Shown: positions 26,656 to 35,728, counted from the first letter of the stretch. The stretch is DNA of 64,000 nt from JBBROS01 sp965213855 (GCA_965213855.1 CBDCAA010000008.1:496001-560000), one strand, 5' to 3'. A program made the numbers and translations. Notes: generated from the sequence alone by a model not told the origin.

Positions 26656-27849
26656 TCAGATGAAGCGATGGTTGGCCGGCAGCCCGAGGATGTGCTGCCC
26701 GACCGTCTCGAAATGCGCCGGCCGCCCCTGCACCTGCTGCGAGACGCTGTTGGCGTCGCGGAACCGCCGCTCGAACGGGCCGCTGGCGAACACCGCGGTG
26801 GACCCGGCTTCCTGATAGGCGGTGGCCGTCACCTCACGCGCCTGCTGGATCGCCCACGTCGAGGCCATGCGGATCGCCATCTTCTGATCGAGGGTGAGGC
26901 TGCCGGTCGCGACGGCGCTCGCCCATGCCTCCTGCAAGGTGGTGAGCAGCAGCGTCCGGGCGGCGCGCAGCTTGCACTCCGCCTGCGCGACCGCGCTCTG
27001 CACGACCGGGTTGTCGCGCATGGCCCGGCCGCTCAGGGCGGGAGTCTTGTCACGAGCGAGCGCGATCAGCGCGTCCAGTGCGCCCCGGGCGATGCCGAGC
27101 GCCACGCCGGCGAAGCCGGACGCGTAGCAGTGGGTCGTGGTGAAGGCGTAGAGCGGGCTGTCGATCCGGCGCTCGTCATCCGTGTCGCGCTCGACCGAAT
27201 AGGCGTCCGGCACGAACAGGTCGTCGACGGTGTAGCTGTCGCTGCCGGTCCCGCGCAGGCCCATCACCTGCCAGTCGTCGGTCCATTGCGCCCGGTCGCG
27301 CGGGAACAGCATGGTCCGTTCGATCTTCGCGCCGTTCGCCCCCACGCGGAACGCGCCGTCCAGTTCCTTCACCCGGCAGTGCCCGCCGATCCAGCTCGAA
27401 TGCCGGCTGCCGCTGGCGAACCCCCAAGTGCCGGTCACGCGGTAGCCGCCGGGCACCACGGTCGCGACACCCTGCGGCCCGGCGCCCCAGGCCAGCACGG
27501 CGCGCGGATCGTCGCCCCAGATCTCCCGCGCGACCGCCGGCTCGACGTACGCGGCGGCCATCGAGCAGCCGGCGGCCTGGCTCAGGCACCAGGCGGTGCT
27601 GGCGTCCTCGCGGGCGATCGTCTCGAGCATCTGCATGTGGGTCGCCGGGTCGGACTCGTCGCCGCCATAGGCGAGCGGCAGCAGGCTGCGGAACAGCCCG
27701 GCCCCGTGCAGCGCATCGAGCAGGGCGGGCGGCAGGCCACGCCCGGCCTCGACCTCGTCCGCCATCGCCGCGACCAGCGGGGCGACGGAAGCGGCCCGGG
27801 CGAGCGGGCTCTGCCCGGTCGTTGCCCGCAGATCGACGGCGACGTTCAT
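26656..27849 (-). CDS. Acyl-CoA dehydrogenase-fold flavoprotein, possibly a class D flavin monooxygenase
   Basis: 397 residues. The overall fold is acyl-CoA dehydrogenase-like (REDASTAWCLSQAAG; AMRDNPVVQSAVAQAECKLRAARTLLL; YQEAGSTAVFASGPFERRFRDANSVSQQVQG). The segment VTGTWGFASGSRHSSWIGGHC and MGLRGTGSDSYTVDDLFVP resemble the two-component hydroxylases (HsaA/HpaB-type) rather than true fatty acyl-CoA dehydrogenases; the usual catalytic Glu of the latter is not evident. If so it needs a separate flavin reductase, which is not nearby. The ATG overlaps the transporter stop by 4 bases. Confidence 0.78.
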   Translation of the reverse strand: MNVAVDLRATTGQSPLARAASVAPLVAAMADEVEAGRGLPPALLDALHGAGLFRSLLPLAYGGDESDPATHMQMLETIAREDASTAWCLSQAAGCSMAAAYVEPAVAREIWGDDPRAVLAWGAGPQGVATVVPGGYRVTGTWGFASGSRHSSWIGGHCRVKELDGAFRVGANGAKIERTMLFPRDRAQWTDDWQVMGLRGTGSDSYTVDDLFVPDAYSVERDTDDERRIDSPLYAFTTTHCYASGFAGVALGIARGALDALIALARDKTPALSGRAMRDNPVVQSAVAQAECKLRAARTLLLTTLQEAWASAVATGSLTLDQKMAIRMASTWAIQQAREVTATAYQEAGSTAVFASGPFERRFRDANSVSQQVQGRPAHFETVGQHILGLPANHRFI

Positions 27850-29273
27850 CGGGCTACCCCTGCGGTCAACGCCGGTTCCGGATACAAGGGCGACGTCGCG
27901 AGCGCCGCGTCGATCTGCTCGATCGACCGGCCCTTCGTCTCGATCCCGAACAGCAGGAACGCGCCGCCGGCGACGACATACCAGGCCGCGAGATACAGGA
28001 ACGCCGGCACGATATGGTCCACCGACGCCTCCGGCTTGATCACGTTCGAGCTGCCGACCACCAGCGCCAGCCCGAGCGGCCCGATGATCTTGCCGATCCC
28101 GCCGAAGCCGTAGGCCGAGCCCATCCCGCTCGTCCGCAGCGCGGCGGGCCACACCTCGGCCGCATACGGCCCGATGATCGCGAAGCCGCCATCGGCGAAG
28201 AAGAACGCGACGATCAGCAGCAGCCAGAACGCCGATGCGCCGCCGATGCTGGCGTCGTGATAGACGCCCGCGAGAGTCAGGAACAGCGCCGCACCAAACC
28301 CCAGCAGCACGCCCGACGGCCGACGCCCGATCGCCTCGGACAGGAACGCGAACGACACCCGGCCAGCAAGCCCGCCGAGGGTGACGAAGATCATCAGGAA
28401 CGATGCCTGCGCGGGCGACACATGCAGCAGCAGCACGAACAGCGTCGGCGCCCAGAGCGTCACGCCGTAGACTCCGGTCTGCGCGCCGAGGTTGCTCAGC
28501 CACGACACGGCCATGCTGCGCGGATGCTGGAACAGCGCCCGCCAGGCGGGCTTCTCGACGGTCAGTTCCAGGGGCGTCGGCGCGGGCAGCGAAGCCGGAT
28601 CGACCTCGAGCGCCCAGGCCAGTGAGCGCCGTGCGTCCGCCACCCGGCCCTGGCGCATCAGCCAGCGCGGCGATTCCGGCACCCAGGCCCGCACCAGCAA
28701 CGTCAGAAGCGCCGGCAGCAGCCCGGCCGCGAACAGCCCCCGCCAACCCAAGGACGGTGACAGATAGGCGCCGAACACGGAGCCGAGCATGACGCCGACC
28801 GGGATGCACGCCGTGACCAGCCCGCTCACCACGCCGCGCTTGCGGGCGGGCATGAACTCCTGCACCAGCGGCAGGTCGACGCAATAGAGCCCGCCGACGC
28901 CGAAGCCGACGATGAGCCGGAACACGCTCATGAAGCCCCACGCACCCTCGGGCGTGAAGGCCAGGATGCCGGTTGCTACGGAGAAGTTCACGATCGTCAG
29001 CAGGAACACCGGCCGCCGCCCGATGCGGTCCGCCATCCAGCCCCAGAACGCGGCGCCGAGCATGGCGCCGATGCCCGAAGACAGTAGGATCACGGCCGAC
29101 TGCCCGAACGTCAGGTGCCAGGGCCCGATCACGAAGGCGAGCACGAAGCCGATCAGGAAGTAGTCGAAGAACTCGAGCATGTCGCCCAGCACGGCGGCGA
29201 CGACGATGCGTTTCTGGTTGCCGGTCAGATGCGCCCGCTGGTCGAGAACCTCGAACATCACGCCCCTTTTCAC
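27846..29273 (-). CDS. MFS transporter, aromatic acid/sugar-type importer
   Basis: 475 residues with 12 hydrophobic helices. MFS signature loops: GWMADRIGRRPVFLLT (helices 2-3), WVPESPRWLMRQGRVADARRSL after helix 6, LSEAIGRRPSGVLLG (helices 8-9), and a C-terminal GIETKGRSIEQID. These are metabolite:H+ symporter features (AAHS or sugar porter group). It is first in the operon, so it is the probable importer of the compound processed by the flavoenzyme and VOC protein. An ATG at residue 6 is an alternative start. Confidence 0.85.
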   Translation of the reverse strand: MKRGVMFEVLDQRAHLTGNQKRIVVAAVLGDMLEFFDYFLIGFVLAFVIGPWHLTFGQSAVILLSSGIGAMLGAAFWGWMADRIGRRPVFLLTIVNFSVATGILAFTPEGAWGFMSVFRLIVGFGVGGLYCVDLPLVQEFMPARKRGVVSGLVTACIPVGVMLGSVFGAYLSPSLGWRGLFAAGLLPALLTLLVRAWVPESPRWLMRQGRVADARRSLAWALEVDPASLPAPTPLELTVEKPAWRALFQHPRSMAVSWLSNLGAQTGVYGVTLWAPTLFVLLLHVSPAQASFLMIFVTLGGLAGRVSFAFLSEAIGRRPSGVLLGFGAALFLTLAGVYHDASIGGASAFWLLLIVAFFFADGGFAIIGPYAAEVWPAALRTSGMGSAYGFGGIGKIIGPLGLALVVGSSNVIKPEASVDHIVPAFLYLAAWYVVAGGAFLLFGIETKGRSIEQIDAALATSPLYPEPALTAGVAR

Positions 29274-29406
29274 GCCAGGGAAGCGAAGCCCCCGGTCATT
29301 CCTTATTGATCAAGACGGTCAACGAGCGGGTGGCCGGGTGTCAAGGAGAACCTCGCGCTGCCTTTTCCCCTCGAAAGAGACCGCCGGCACGAACCCACCC
29401 CCGGCC

Positions 29407-29423
29407 CCTCCCTTCCAGGGAGG
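29407..29423. repeat. CCTCCCT-TCC-AGGGAGG hairpin in divergent intergenic region
   Basis: A perfect 7-base stem with a 3-base loop inside the 229-base gap between the divergent MFS and Ldh2-type genes. The flanking sequence CCCACCCCCGGCCCCTCCC is of a type commonly dispersed in high-GC proteobacterial genomes. Position between two divergent starts argues against a terminator for either gene; it is more likely a mobile-type intergenic repeat. Confidence 0.4.
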
Positions 29424-29502
29424 CGAGAAGGACACGGGACCCGTCCCTTGCCCTCCCATCACCCGTCCCGCATCGTGCGACAAACGACGGGGGACACGCG
29501 CC

Positions 29503-30573
29503 ATGCCGGACGGGGACGCCATCACGCACGTGCCGGCCGACGCCATCGCCGGCTTCATCGCCGCGGCACTCGGCGCGGTAGGCTTGCCGCCGGACGACGC
29601 GGCCAGCGCCGGGGCGATGATGGCGCGGACGGACCTGCTCGGCGCCGATGGGCATGGGGTGTTCCGGCTGCCGAAATACGTCGCCCGCATCCGCGCCGGC
29701 GGGGTCAACCCGCGCGCCCAAATCCGCGTCGAGCGGCGCATGGGTGCGATGGCCGTGCTGGACGGCGACAACGGCATGGGTCAGCTGGTGATGCAGCGCG
29801 CCGCCCATTTGGCCGTCGAGATCGCGCGCGAGCAGGGCGTCGGCTGGGTCGGCGCGCATCACAGCAACCATGCTGGCGCCGCCGCCCCGTATGCCATGAT
29901 CCCGCTCGAGGCCGGGATGATCGGCCTGTACGTGGCCGTCGGCAGCGCCAACCATCTGCCGCCCTGGGGCGGGTCGGAGATGCTGCTCAGCACCAACCCG
30001 ATCGCCGTGGCCATCCCCGCCGAGGAGGAGCGGCCCGTCTTGCTCGACATGGCGACCACGGTCGCCGCCTACGGCAAGGTGAAGCTCGCGGCGCAGCGGG
30101 GCGAGGCCATGCCCGAGGGCTGGATGGTCGACCGCGAGGGCCGCCCGCTGACCGACCCGCTCCGCGCGGCCGAGGGTTTCCTGCTGCCGATCGGCGGCCC
30201 CAAGGGGTTCGGCCTGGCGCTGGTGTTCGGCCTGCTCGCGGGCACCCTCAACGGCGCCGCCTTTGGCCGCGACGTCGTCGACTTCAACGCCGACAGCAGC
30301 AGTGTCACCAACACCGGCCAGTTCGTCGTCGCCCTCAATCTCGAGGCGTTCGGCGACTCGGGTGCGTTCCGCCGCCGGGTCGATACCGTGGTGCGGGACA
30401 TGAAATCCTCGCCGCTGCTTCCCGGGTTCAACGAGATCCGCATGCCCGGCGAGCGCAGCCAGGCGCTGCGCGACGAACGCCTGCGCACCGGCATCCCGCT
30501 GCCACCCGCGCTGCGGGCCGAGCTGCGCGCCGTCGCCACCGAGCTCGGGATCGCGGCGCCGGGGTGGCTGTGA
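29503..30573 (+). CDS. Malate/L-lactate dehydrogenase (Ldh2) family oxidoreductase
   Basis: 356 residues of the NAD(P)-dependent Ldh2/MDH-L-sulfolactate family (non-Rossmann fold). Family signatures are LLGADGHGVFRLPKYVARIRAGG, the catalytic-site segment VGWVGAHHSNHAGAAAPYA, MLLSTNPIAVAIP, MATTVAAYGKVKLAA and PKGFGLALVFGLLAG. It oxidises or reduces a 2-hydroxy/2-oxo acid pair; the substrate is not evident. The ATG at 29503 is preceded by a repeat-bearing leader. The TGA overlaps the next ATG (TGATG), coupling it to a Bug-type binding protein. Confidence 0.88.
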   Translation: MPDGDAITHVPADAIAGFIAAALGAVGLPPDDAASAGAMMARTDLLGADGHGVFRLPKYVARIRAGGVNPRAQIRVERRMGAMAVLDGDNGMGQLVMQRAAHLAVEIAREQGVGWVGAHHSNHAGAAAPYAMIPLEAGMIGLYVAVGSANHLPPWGGSEMLLSTNPIAVAIPAEEERPVLLDMATTVAAYGKVKLAAQRGEAMPEGWMVDREGRPLTDPLRAAEGFLLPIGGPKGFGLALVFGLLAGTLNGAAFGRDVVDFNADSSSVTNTGQFVVALNLEAFGDSGAFRRRVDTVVRDMKSSPLLPGFNEIRMPGERSQALRDERLRTGIPLPPALRAELRAVATELGIAAPGWL

Positions 30574-31550
30574 TGCGCTGGCTGCTGCTGGCGCAATGGC
30601 TGTTGCTGGCGCTCTGCCTGCTGCCGGGGGCGGCGCGAGCGCAGGACGGGTATCCGGACCGGCCGATCCGCATGATCGTGCCGCTCGCCGCCGCCAGCTC
30701 GGTCGACAATGCGGCGCGGATCGTGACGCAGAAGATGGCCGAGAACATGGGCCAGCAGATCGTGATCCTGAACCAGCCCGGCGCATCCGGCGTGATCGGC
30801 GCCGACCAGGTCGCGCGCGCGGTGCCGGACGGCTACACGATCGGCGGCTTCAACGACAGCATCCTGACGATGGTGCCGGTGACGCTAGCGAAGGTGCCGT
30901 GGGACCCGGTGCGGGACTTCGCGCCCGTCTCGCTGGTCGGCACGATCGAGTTCGGGCTCGTCGCCGCTCCTGCCGCGCCTTACGCCGACGCCGCCGGGCT
31001 GATCGCGGCGGCCAAGCAGGCGCCGGACAGCATCACCTATGGCTCCGGCGGCATCGGCAGCCCGCAGCACATCGCGATGGTGATGTTCGCCGAGGCCGCG
31101 GGCATCACGCTGCGGCACATCCCGTATCGCGGGGCGACCCAGGCCGCGACCGACGTCGCGGGCGGCCAGGTGGACGTGGGGTTCCAGGGGCTGCCGGCGG
31201 TCGCCGGGCTGGTGCGCGGCGGCCAGATAAAGCTGCTCGGCGTCGCGTCCCCGGCGCCGCTCGGGCAGTTCCCGGACGCGCCGACCATTGCCGCCTCCGG
31301 GGAGCCGGGCTTTGCGTTCAGCACCTGGTTCGGCGTGGTGGCGCCGGCCCGCACGCCGCAGCCGATCGTGGACCGGCTGCATGACGAGGTGGTGCGAGCG
31401 CTGGCCGATCCGGGCGTGCAGGCGAAGCTGATGGCGCAGGGCTTCACCGTCCGCGGAACCCCGCCGGCCGAGTTGCGGGCGACGATCGAGCGGCAGCTCG
31501 TGACCTACCGCAAGGTCGTGCAGGACGCCGGGATCGTGCCGGGGAAGTAG
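30573..31550 (+). CDS. Bug-family (tripartite tricarboxylate transport) substrate-binding protein
   Basis: 325 residues; signal peptide 1-22 (ending GAARAQ). TctC/Bug features: YPDRPIRMIVPLAAASSVDNAARIV, ILNQPGASGVIGADQVARAVPDGYT, ITYGSGGIGSPQHIA, IPYRGATQAATDVAGGQVDVGF and a C-terminal GFTVRGTPPAELRATIERQL. No TctA/TctB genes are adjacent, as is common for Bug proteins. Bug proteins bind carboxylates; coupling to an Ldh2-type dehydrogenase suggests a hydroxy- or oxo-carboxylate ligand. Confidence 0.9.
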   Translation: MRWLLLAQWLLLALCLLPGAARAQDGYPDRPIRMIVPLAAASSVDNAARIVTQKMAENMGQQIVILNQPGASGVIGADQVARAVPDGYTIGGFNDSILTMVPVTLAKVPWDPVRDFAPVSLVGTIEFGLVAAPAAPYADAAGLIAAAKQAPDSITYGSGGIGSPQHIAMVMFAEAAGITLRHIPYRGATQAATDVAGGQVDVGFQGLPAVAGLVRGGQIKLLGVASPAPLGQFPDAPTIAASGEPGFAFSTWFGVVAPARTPQPIVDRLHDEVVRALADPGVQAKLMAQGFTVRGTPPAELRATIERQLVTYRKVVQDAGIVPGK

Positions 31551-31600
31551 CCGGTCGTGGTGGGTTGCACCCATCCTAAGTGCTACGGCGCGTTGATCGA

Positions 31601-31640
31601 GCCCTCACCCAACCCTCTCCCGCAGGCGGGAGAGGGCTCT
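31601..31640. terminator. Strong hairpin between convergent genes (dispersed repeat)
   Basis: CCCTCTCCCGC and GCGGGAGAGGG make a perfect 11-base stem with a 2-base loop (31613-31636), preceded by GCCCTCACCCAA. It sits in the 95-base convergent gap between the Bug gene and the amidohydrolase gene, so it can act as a bidirectional terminator. The left arm is shared almost exactly with the hairpin at 51861-51892, indicating a repeat family. No T-tract. Confidence 0.6.
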
Positions 31641-31645
31641 CCTGG

Positions 31646-33142
31646 TTAGGCGTGGACGACGTAGCCGTAGCGTAGGTTGCTGCGGTCGCCGCCGGCCGCG
31701 TCGTATTCGGCCTTGAGGATGGTGAACCGGTCGTCCACGCCCAGCGAGGCGTGGCGTTCGTAGTTGTAGAGGCGAGCGTTGTTGTCGCCGAAGATCGCGG
31801 TCTTGACCGGGCCGTCGGCGTCGCCGAGCGGGGCGTAGCCGAACTTCTTCTGCATATCTTCCGGGATTTCCAGCCGGCGCAGCCCTTCGATCTGCCATTG
31901 CGGCGAGCCGGTCCAGACGGCGTCCGTGCCCCAGACGACGTTGCGGACGCCAAGGCCCTTGACGAGGGTGCCCATCAGCCCGGCCGCCAGGCGCGGCTGG
32001 GCCACGGTGCTGTTGGCGAAGAGCTGGCCGAGATCGCCATAGACGTTGGTCACGCCGTACTTCGCAGGGATGTCGGCCAGGTCGCTCACCCACTCGCTGC
32101 GGCCGGTGCGGTCGAACTCGGCCATCGCGAAGGCCGGGTCCCCGCCGCCGGCATGGCGGTAGCCGCTGTGGTAGATGACGAAGTTGAGGCCGGGCCAGTC
32201 CTTGGCGGCTTGGCCGACGTCGCTTACGTCCACATGGCGGCGCAGGTTCGGGTAGTCGGCCTCATGCGACGGCGGGAACAGGCCCTTGTGGACGCACACG
32301 TTGCGAAGCCCGGCCTTCTGGAACTTCTCGAACGCGGGATAGACGAGCTTCTCGTCATCGAGCCGCCATGGGTAGCGGCTGGTGTTCTGGTGCGTGTTGT
32401 CGCCGATCGTGTAGCCCTTGAAGCTGTCGGGCTTCAGCACCTCGATCGCCTGGTCGATCTGTTCCAGCCAGCCGGGCTGGCCGGGGGTGAACACGGCGTG
32501 CGACATCATGCGCCGCATGCCGGCGGCCGCGTTCACCTTGGCACGGGCGGTGGCGGTCATCTCGTTGGTGAGGAACCAGTCCTCGGGCACGTCCGACGGC
32601 GCCGACGAGATCAGGGCCACCTTCGTGTCGCTGTCGAGGTATATTTCCTTGAAGTAGTTGTCGTATTTCAGGTCCTCGATCGTCTGCTTCTTGCCCGCCA
32701 GCTGCGGGTTCCACCCGGCATTGCCGACGGCGGTGCGCTGCAGCACGAAGGTGTTGATGCGGGTGTCGTCGCGCAGGAAATGCGTATGCATGTCCATGAT
32801 GAACTGGCCCTTGAGCGCGGCGGCCCGGGCGTCGGCCCGCTCCGGCTCGGCCGCCTCGGCCCGGCTGGCGGCGAAGACGTTGCCATAGACCTCGTTCATG
32901 GCGACGAACGAGGCGGCCATGCCCGCGGCGGTCTGGAAGAAGCGGCGGCGCGACAGGCCCTGCTTCCTGGCCAGCTCGTCGGCCATCGTCGTCAGCCGCG
33001 CCTGCACCTCGCGCTGCGCCGGGCTTTGTGGCGAGGGGACGTATTCCTCGCTGCTGACGATCTGCATCGGGATCGGCGAGGGGAACGACTCCGTCTCCGC
33101 CGGCCGCAGGTTCCGCAGTTCTTTTTCGCTCAACAGGATCAT
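31646..33142 (-). CDS. Exported amidohydrolase (ACMSD-like metal-dependent hydrolase)
   Basis: 498 residues of the amidohydrolase_2 family. Metal-site segments: DMHTHFLRD (H-x-H), VCVHKGLFPP, VIYHSGYRH and WGTDAVWTGSPQWQ (Asp). A twin-arginine-type signal LSRRRFFQTAAGMAASFVAM lies unusually deep, at about residues 63-82, after a 60-residue acidic/polar N-terminal extension. An ATG just before the Tat motif (MADELARKQ) would give a more normal leader. It is followed 22 bases upstream by an exported alpha/beta hydrolase gene in the same direction. Decarboxylase or hydrolase activity on an aromatic or lactone substrate is plausible. Confidence 0.82.
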   Translation of the reverse strand: MILLSEKELRNLRPAETESFPSPIPMQIVSSEEYVPSPQSPAQREVQARLTTMADELARKQGLSRRRFFQTAAGMAASFVAMNEVYGNVFAASRAEAAEPERADARAAALKGQFIMDMHTHFLRDDTRINTFVLQRTAVGNAGWNPQLAGKKQTIEDLKYDNYFKEIYLDSDTKVALISSAPSDVPEDWFLTNEMTATARAKVNAAAGMRRMMSHAVFTPGQPGWLEQIDQAIEVLKPDSFKGYTIGDNTHQNTSRYPWRLDDEKLVYPAFEKFQKAGLRNVCVHKGLFPPSHEADYPNLRRHVDVSDVGQAAKDWPGLNFVIYHSGYRHAGGGDPAFAMAEFDRTGRSEWVSDLADIPAKYGVTNVYGDLGQLFANSTVAQPRLAAGLMGTLVKGLGVRNVVWGTDAVWTGSPQWQIEGLRRLEIPEDMQKKFGYAPLGDADGPVKTAIFGDNNARLYNYERHASLGVDDRFTILKAEYDAAGGDRSNLRYGYVVHA

Positions 33143-33164
33143 CGGAGTTCCCTTTTGTTTATCG

Positions 33165-34205
33165 TCAGCCCGCGACGGGGCTGTTCGGCACGGTCAAAAA
33201 CGCCTGGACGACGTGCTGCACTGCCTTGTGGCCACGGCTGAGCACGACGGAATGCGCCGCCCCGGCGACCACCGTGATCTGCCGGTCGCCGTTGGGCAGC
33301 TTGGCGAAGAACGCCTGCAGGTCTTCCAGCGTCGAGATGCCGTCATACTCGCCCTTCACCAGCAGCACCGGGCACAGCACGCGGGCCGGGTCGACGACGG
33401 GAAGGTTGGAGGTCATGTCGAGGTAGGTGCCGGTCGGCACGCTGTCGCCGTTGACGATCTCCTTCTCGACGAAGGCGCGGACCACGTCCGGGTCGCTGGT
33501 GCCGGGGTGGTCGCGGGTAAAGATGCTCTCCAGCATGGCGCGGTCGCGCGGGCGGCGGTTGTGGGTGCGGTAGTAGTCGAGCCCCTCGGCGCGCTTGCCC
33601 AGCGTCGGCGACCCGGCGCCGGTATAGGTGAACGCCGTCAGCACCAGGCGGCCCATCCGCTCCGGATGCACCATCGCGAACGCCCCGGCCCGCAGCGCCC
33701 CGGACGACTCGCCCAGCATGTGGACCACCGTCTGCCCGGTTTCGCGCGCGATCAGGTCGGTCGCGACGACCAGGTCCTGCACGCCGCTCGCGATGTCCGA
33801 GTTCGCCTCCGTCCGGCTGGACCGTCCATAGCCCTCGTGGTCGAGCGTCCAGACGTCGTAGCCGAGCCGGGCGAACACGTTCATCAGGGAATAGTCGTCG
33901 GCCGGGCCATGCCCCAACACGGCCAAGTCGAAGCTCGCGAGTGCCGCCGGCGAGGAGCCGTGCACGAGCAGCAGCACGGGCCGCGGCGCCTCGCCCGCCA
34001 AAGGTTCGCCGGCGCGCTTGCGGTAGACGGCGAGCTGGATGGCTTCGGCATCGCGCTGCTTCGTGGCCCAATAGCTGGCGGCCCAGATGCCGGCGGGCGC
34101 TTCGGGGGCTGGCAGGTCGGCGGCGCCGCCGGTGACGACCGCGGCCCCTGCAAGCACGGCAGCGCCAATGAAGCCGCGGCGCGAGGCACGGATCCTGTTC
34201 GTCAT
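33165..34205 (-). CDS. Tat-exported alpha/beta hydrolase
   Basis: 346 residues. N-terminal Tat-like signal (ASRRGFIGAAVLAGAAVV). Alpha/beta-hydrolase elements: LLLVHGSSPAA (oxyanion), DHEGYGRSSRT, nucleophile elbow MLGESSGALRAG (Ser in GESSG), Asp in LLVKGEYDGIS and His in VAGAAHSVVLS. It is probably a periplasmic esterase or lactonase. It precedes the exported amidohydrolase by 22 bases; two exported hydrolases in one transcript suggest stepwise degradation of an extracytoplasmic compound. Confidence 0.85.
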   Translation of the reverse strand: MTNRIRASRRGFIGAAVLAGAAVVTGGAADLPAPEAPAGIWAASYWATKQRDAEAIQLAVYRKRAGEPLAGEAPRPVLLLVHGSSPAALASFDLAVLGHGPADDYSLMNVFARLGYDVWTLDHEGYGRSSRTEANSDIASGVQDLVVATDLIARETGQTVVHMLGESSGALRAGAFAMVHPERMGRLVLTAFTYTGAGSPTLGKRAEGLDYYRTHNRRPRDRAMLESIFTRDHPGTSDPDVVRAFVEKEIVNGDSVPTGTYLDMTSNLPVVDPARVLCPVLLVKGEYDGISTLEDLQAFFAKLPNGDRQITVVAGAAHSVVLSRGHKAVQHVVQAFLTVPNSPVAG

Positions 34206-34306
34206 GACGGCCGCTCCCGGTTTGTATCGTTAACCGATCATAGACCCGGATGAGGGAGCGGCGGCAAGGAGCTTCGCGTCAGGGCGTTCGTGGCCGGCGT
34301 TCGGGC

Positions 34307-34659
34307 CTAGACGATCGGCCGGCTGTCGAGACTGCCGACAGAACCGACACCGACGACGCTTACGGTGCCGATCAAGGTATGTACGACCATGCTGCCGGTA
34401 TTACGGACGACACCGCCGCCGGCGATGTTCAACATGGCGGGTTGAACGCGTTGCTGACGTTGAGGGTGCCGCCTGAGACCGAGATCGTGCCGTTGTTCGA
34501 GGACAGGCCGCTGAAGTCGGCCACGGCACCGGTGGTGATGTTCAGGGTGCCATCGACTTCGTTCGCGCTGTCGAGGACGTTGCTGTTCGGGCTGGACAGC
34601 ATCGCGGTTGCGTTGAGCGTGCCGTTGTTGGCGACGGTCACGGTTCCGCGCTGCGACCG
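34307..34659 (-). pseudogene. Decayed beta-helix adhesin/autotransporter fragment
   Basis: The only gap over 300 bases (34206-34745) holds a gene relic. Reading on the minus strand, one frame (34641 to 34429) gives NNGTLNATAM, VDGTLNITTGAVADF, NNGTISVSGGTLNVSNAFNP, typical Asn/Gly/Thr beta-helix repeats of autotransporter passengers. It then stops, and the next frame continues the same pattern (AMLNIAGGGVVRNTGSMVV...) to a TAG at 34307. The shift lies near 34433-34445. An in-frame TGA (34660-34662) bounds the 5' side and there is no start, signal peptide or beta-barrel. Low complexity could mimic homology, but the repeat register continues across the shift. Confidence 0.6.
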
Positions 34660-34745
34660 TCAGCAGCCCCAGCACCGAAAGGGACGAGCATCGGCTATGA
34701 CACCTTCGCGTCGACCGGACGGACCCGGGTCGGTCGGGCGGACCG

Positions 34746-35714
34746 CTAGGGCGCGCGTGGCGCGACGGCGTCGCGGGCGGGCAGGGGGTCGCCGCGGCTG
34801 ACGTGCTGGATGTTGGTGAACATGTGCCGCACGGCGCTGTCGAAGGTTTCGGCGGAGCTGGCGGCGATGTGGGGGGTGAGGATCAGGGTGTCGATGCCGA
34901 TCAGCGGGCTGTGGGCGGGGAGGGGTTCGGTTTCGAACACGTCCATGGCGGCAGCCTTGATGACCTTGGTCCGCAGCGCCCAGACCAGGTCGGGTTCGAC
35001 CACCACGCCGCCACGGGCGACGTTGACCAGGACGGCGGTCGGCTTCATCGACGACAGGGCGGCGCGGTCGATCAGGCCGGCGGTGGCCGGGGTGAGGGGG
35101 CAGTGGAGGGAGACGACGTCGGACTGGGCGAGCAGGTCCGGCAGGGGGGTGTGGCGGGCACCGTGTTCGGCGGCCGGGTCGGCGCGGCCGGGTTTGGCGT
35201 AGAGGATGGGGCAGCCGAAGCCGGCGAGGAGCTTGGCGACGGTCTGGCCGATGGCGCCGAAGCCGACCAGGCCGACGGTCTTGCCGGAGAGGAGCAGGGC
35301 GGGGCGGGCGAAGTTGCCGCCGACCCAGCGGCCGGCCGCGAGCTCGGATGCGGCCGGGACCAGGTCGCGCAGGCAGGCGATCATGAGGGCGACGGTCAGC
35401 TCGGCGACGGGGACGGCGTTGCTGCCGGTGGTGCGGGCGACGGGGATGCCGAGGCGGGCGGCGGCCTCGAGGTCGATGTTGTCGACGCCGACGCCCCATT
35501 TGTGCAGCAGCTTGAGGCGCCGCGCCGCGCCCAGCACGGCGCCTGGCACGGCGATCTGGCCGGTGATGGCGTAGTCTGCGTCGGCGATGATCGACTGCAG
35601 GTGCGCCTCGTCGCGGGCGGTGCCGTGGGTGAGGACGAAGCCCGGCGGCAGCAGGGTGCGGAGCTTCGCGGCGGTCTGTTCGGTGATGGGGTCGAGGACG
35701 ACGATCGTTTCCAA
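34746..35714 (-). CDS. D-isomer-specific 2-hydroxyacid dehydrogenase
   Basis: 322 residues. NAD-binding motif VGLVGFGAIGQTVAKLL; catalytic Arg in VNVARGGVVVEPDL, Glu in AAAMDVFETEPLP and His in LILTPHIAASSAETF; substrate-side LHKWGVGVDNIDL. This is the phosphoglycerate/hydroxypyruvate/glyoxylate reductase superfamily, without an ACT domain. It is the last gene of a minus-strand unit with a Pot-type ABC importer and an RraA-like protein, 14 bases after the second permease. A role in oxidising or reducing an imported hydroxy acid is inference. Confidence 0.9.
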   Translation of the reverse strand: METIVVLDPITEQTAAKLRTLLPPGFVLTHGTARDEAHLQSIIADADYAITGQIAVPGAVLGAARRLKLLHKWGVGVDNIDLEAAARLGIPVARTTGSNAVPVAELTVALMIACLRDLVPAASELAAGRWVGGNFARPALLLSGKTVGLVGFGAIGQTVAKLLAGFGCPILYAKPGRADPAAEHGARHTPLPDLLAQSDVVSLHCPLTPATAGLIDRAALSSMKPTAVLVNVARGGVVVEPDLVWALRTKVIKAAAMDVFETEPLPAHSPLIGIDTLILTPHIAASSAETFDSAVRHMFTNIQHVSRGDPLPARDAVAPRAP

Positions 35715-35728
35715 GAAGCTCTCCAGGG

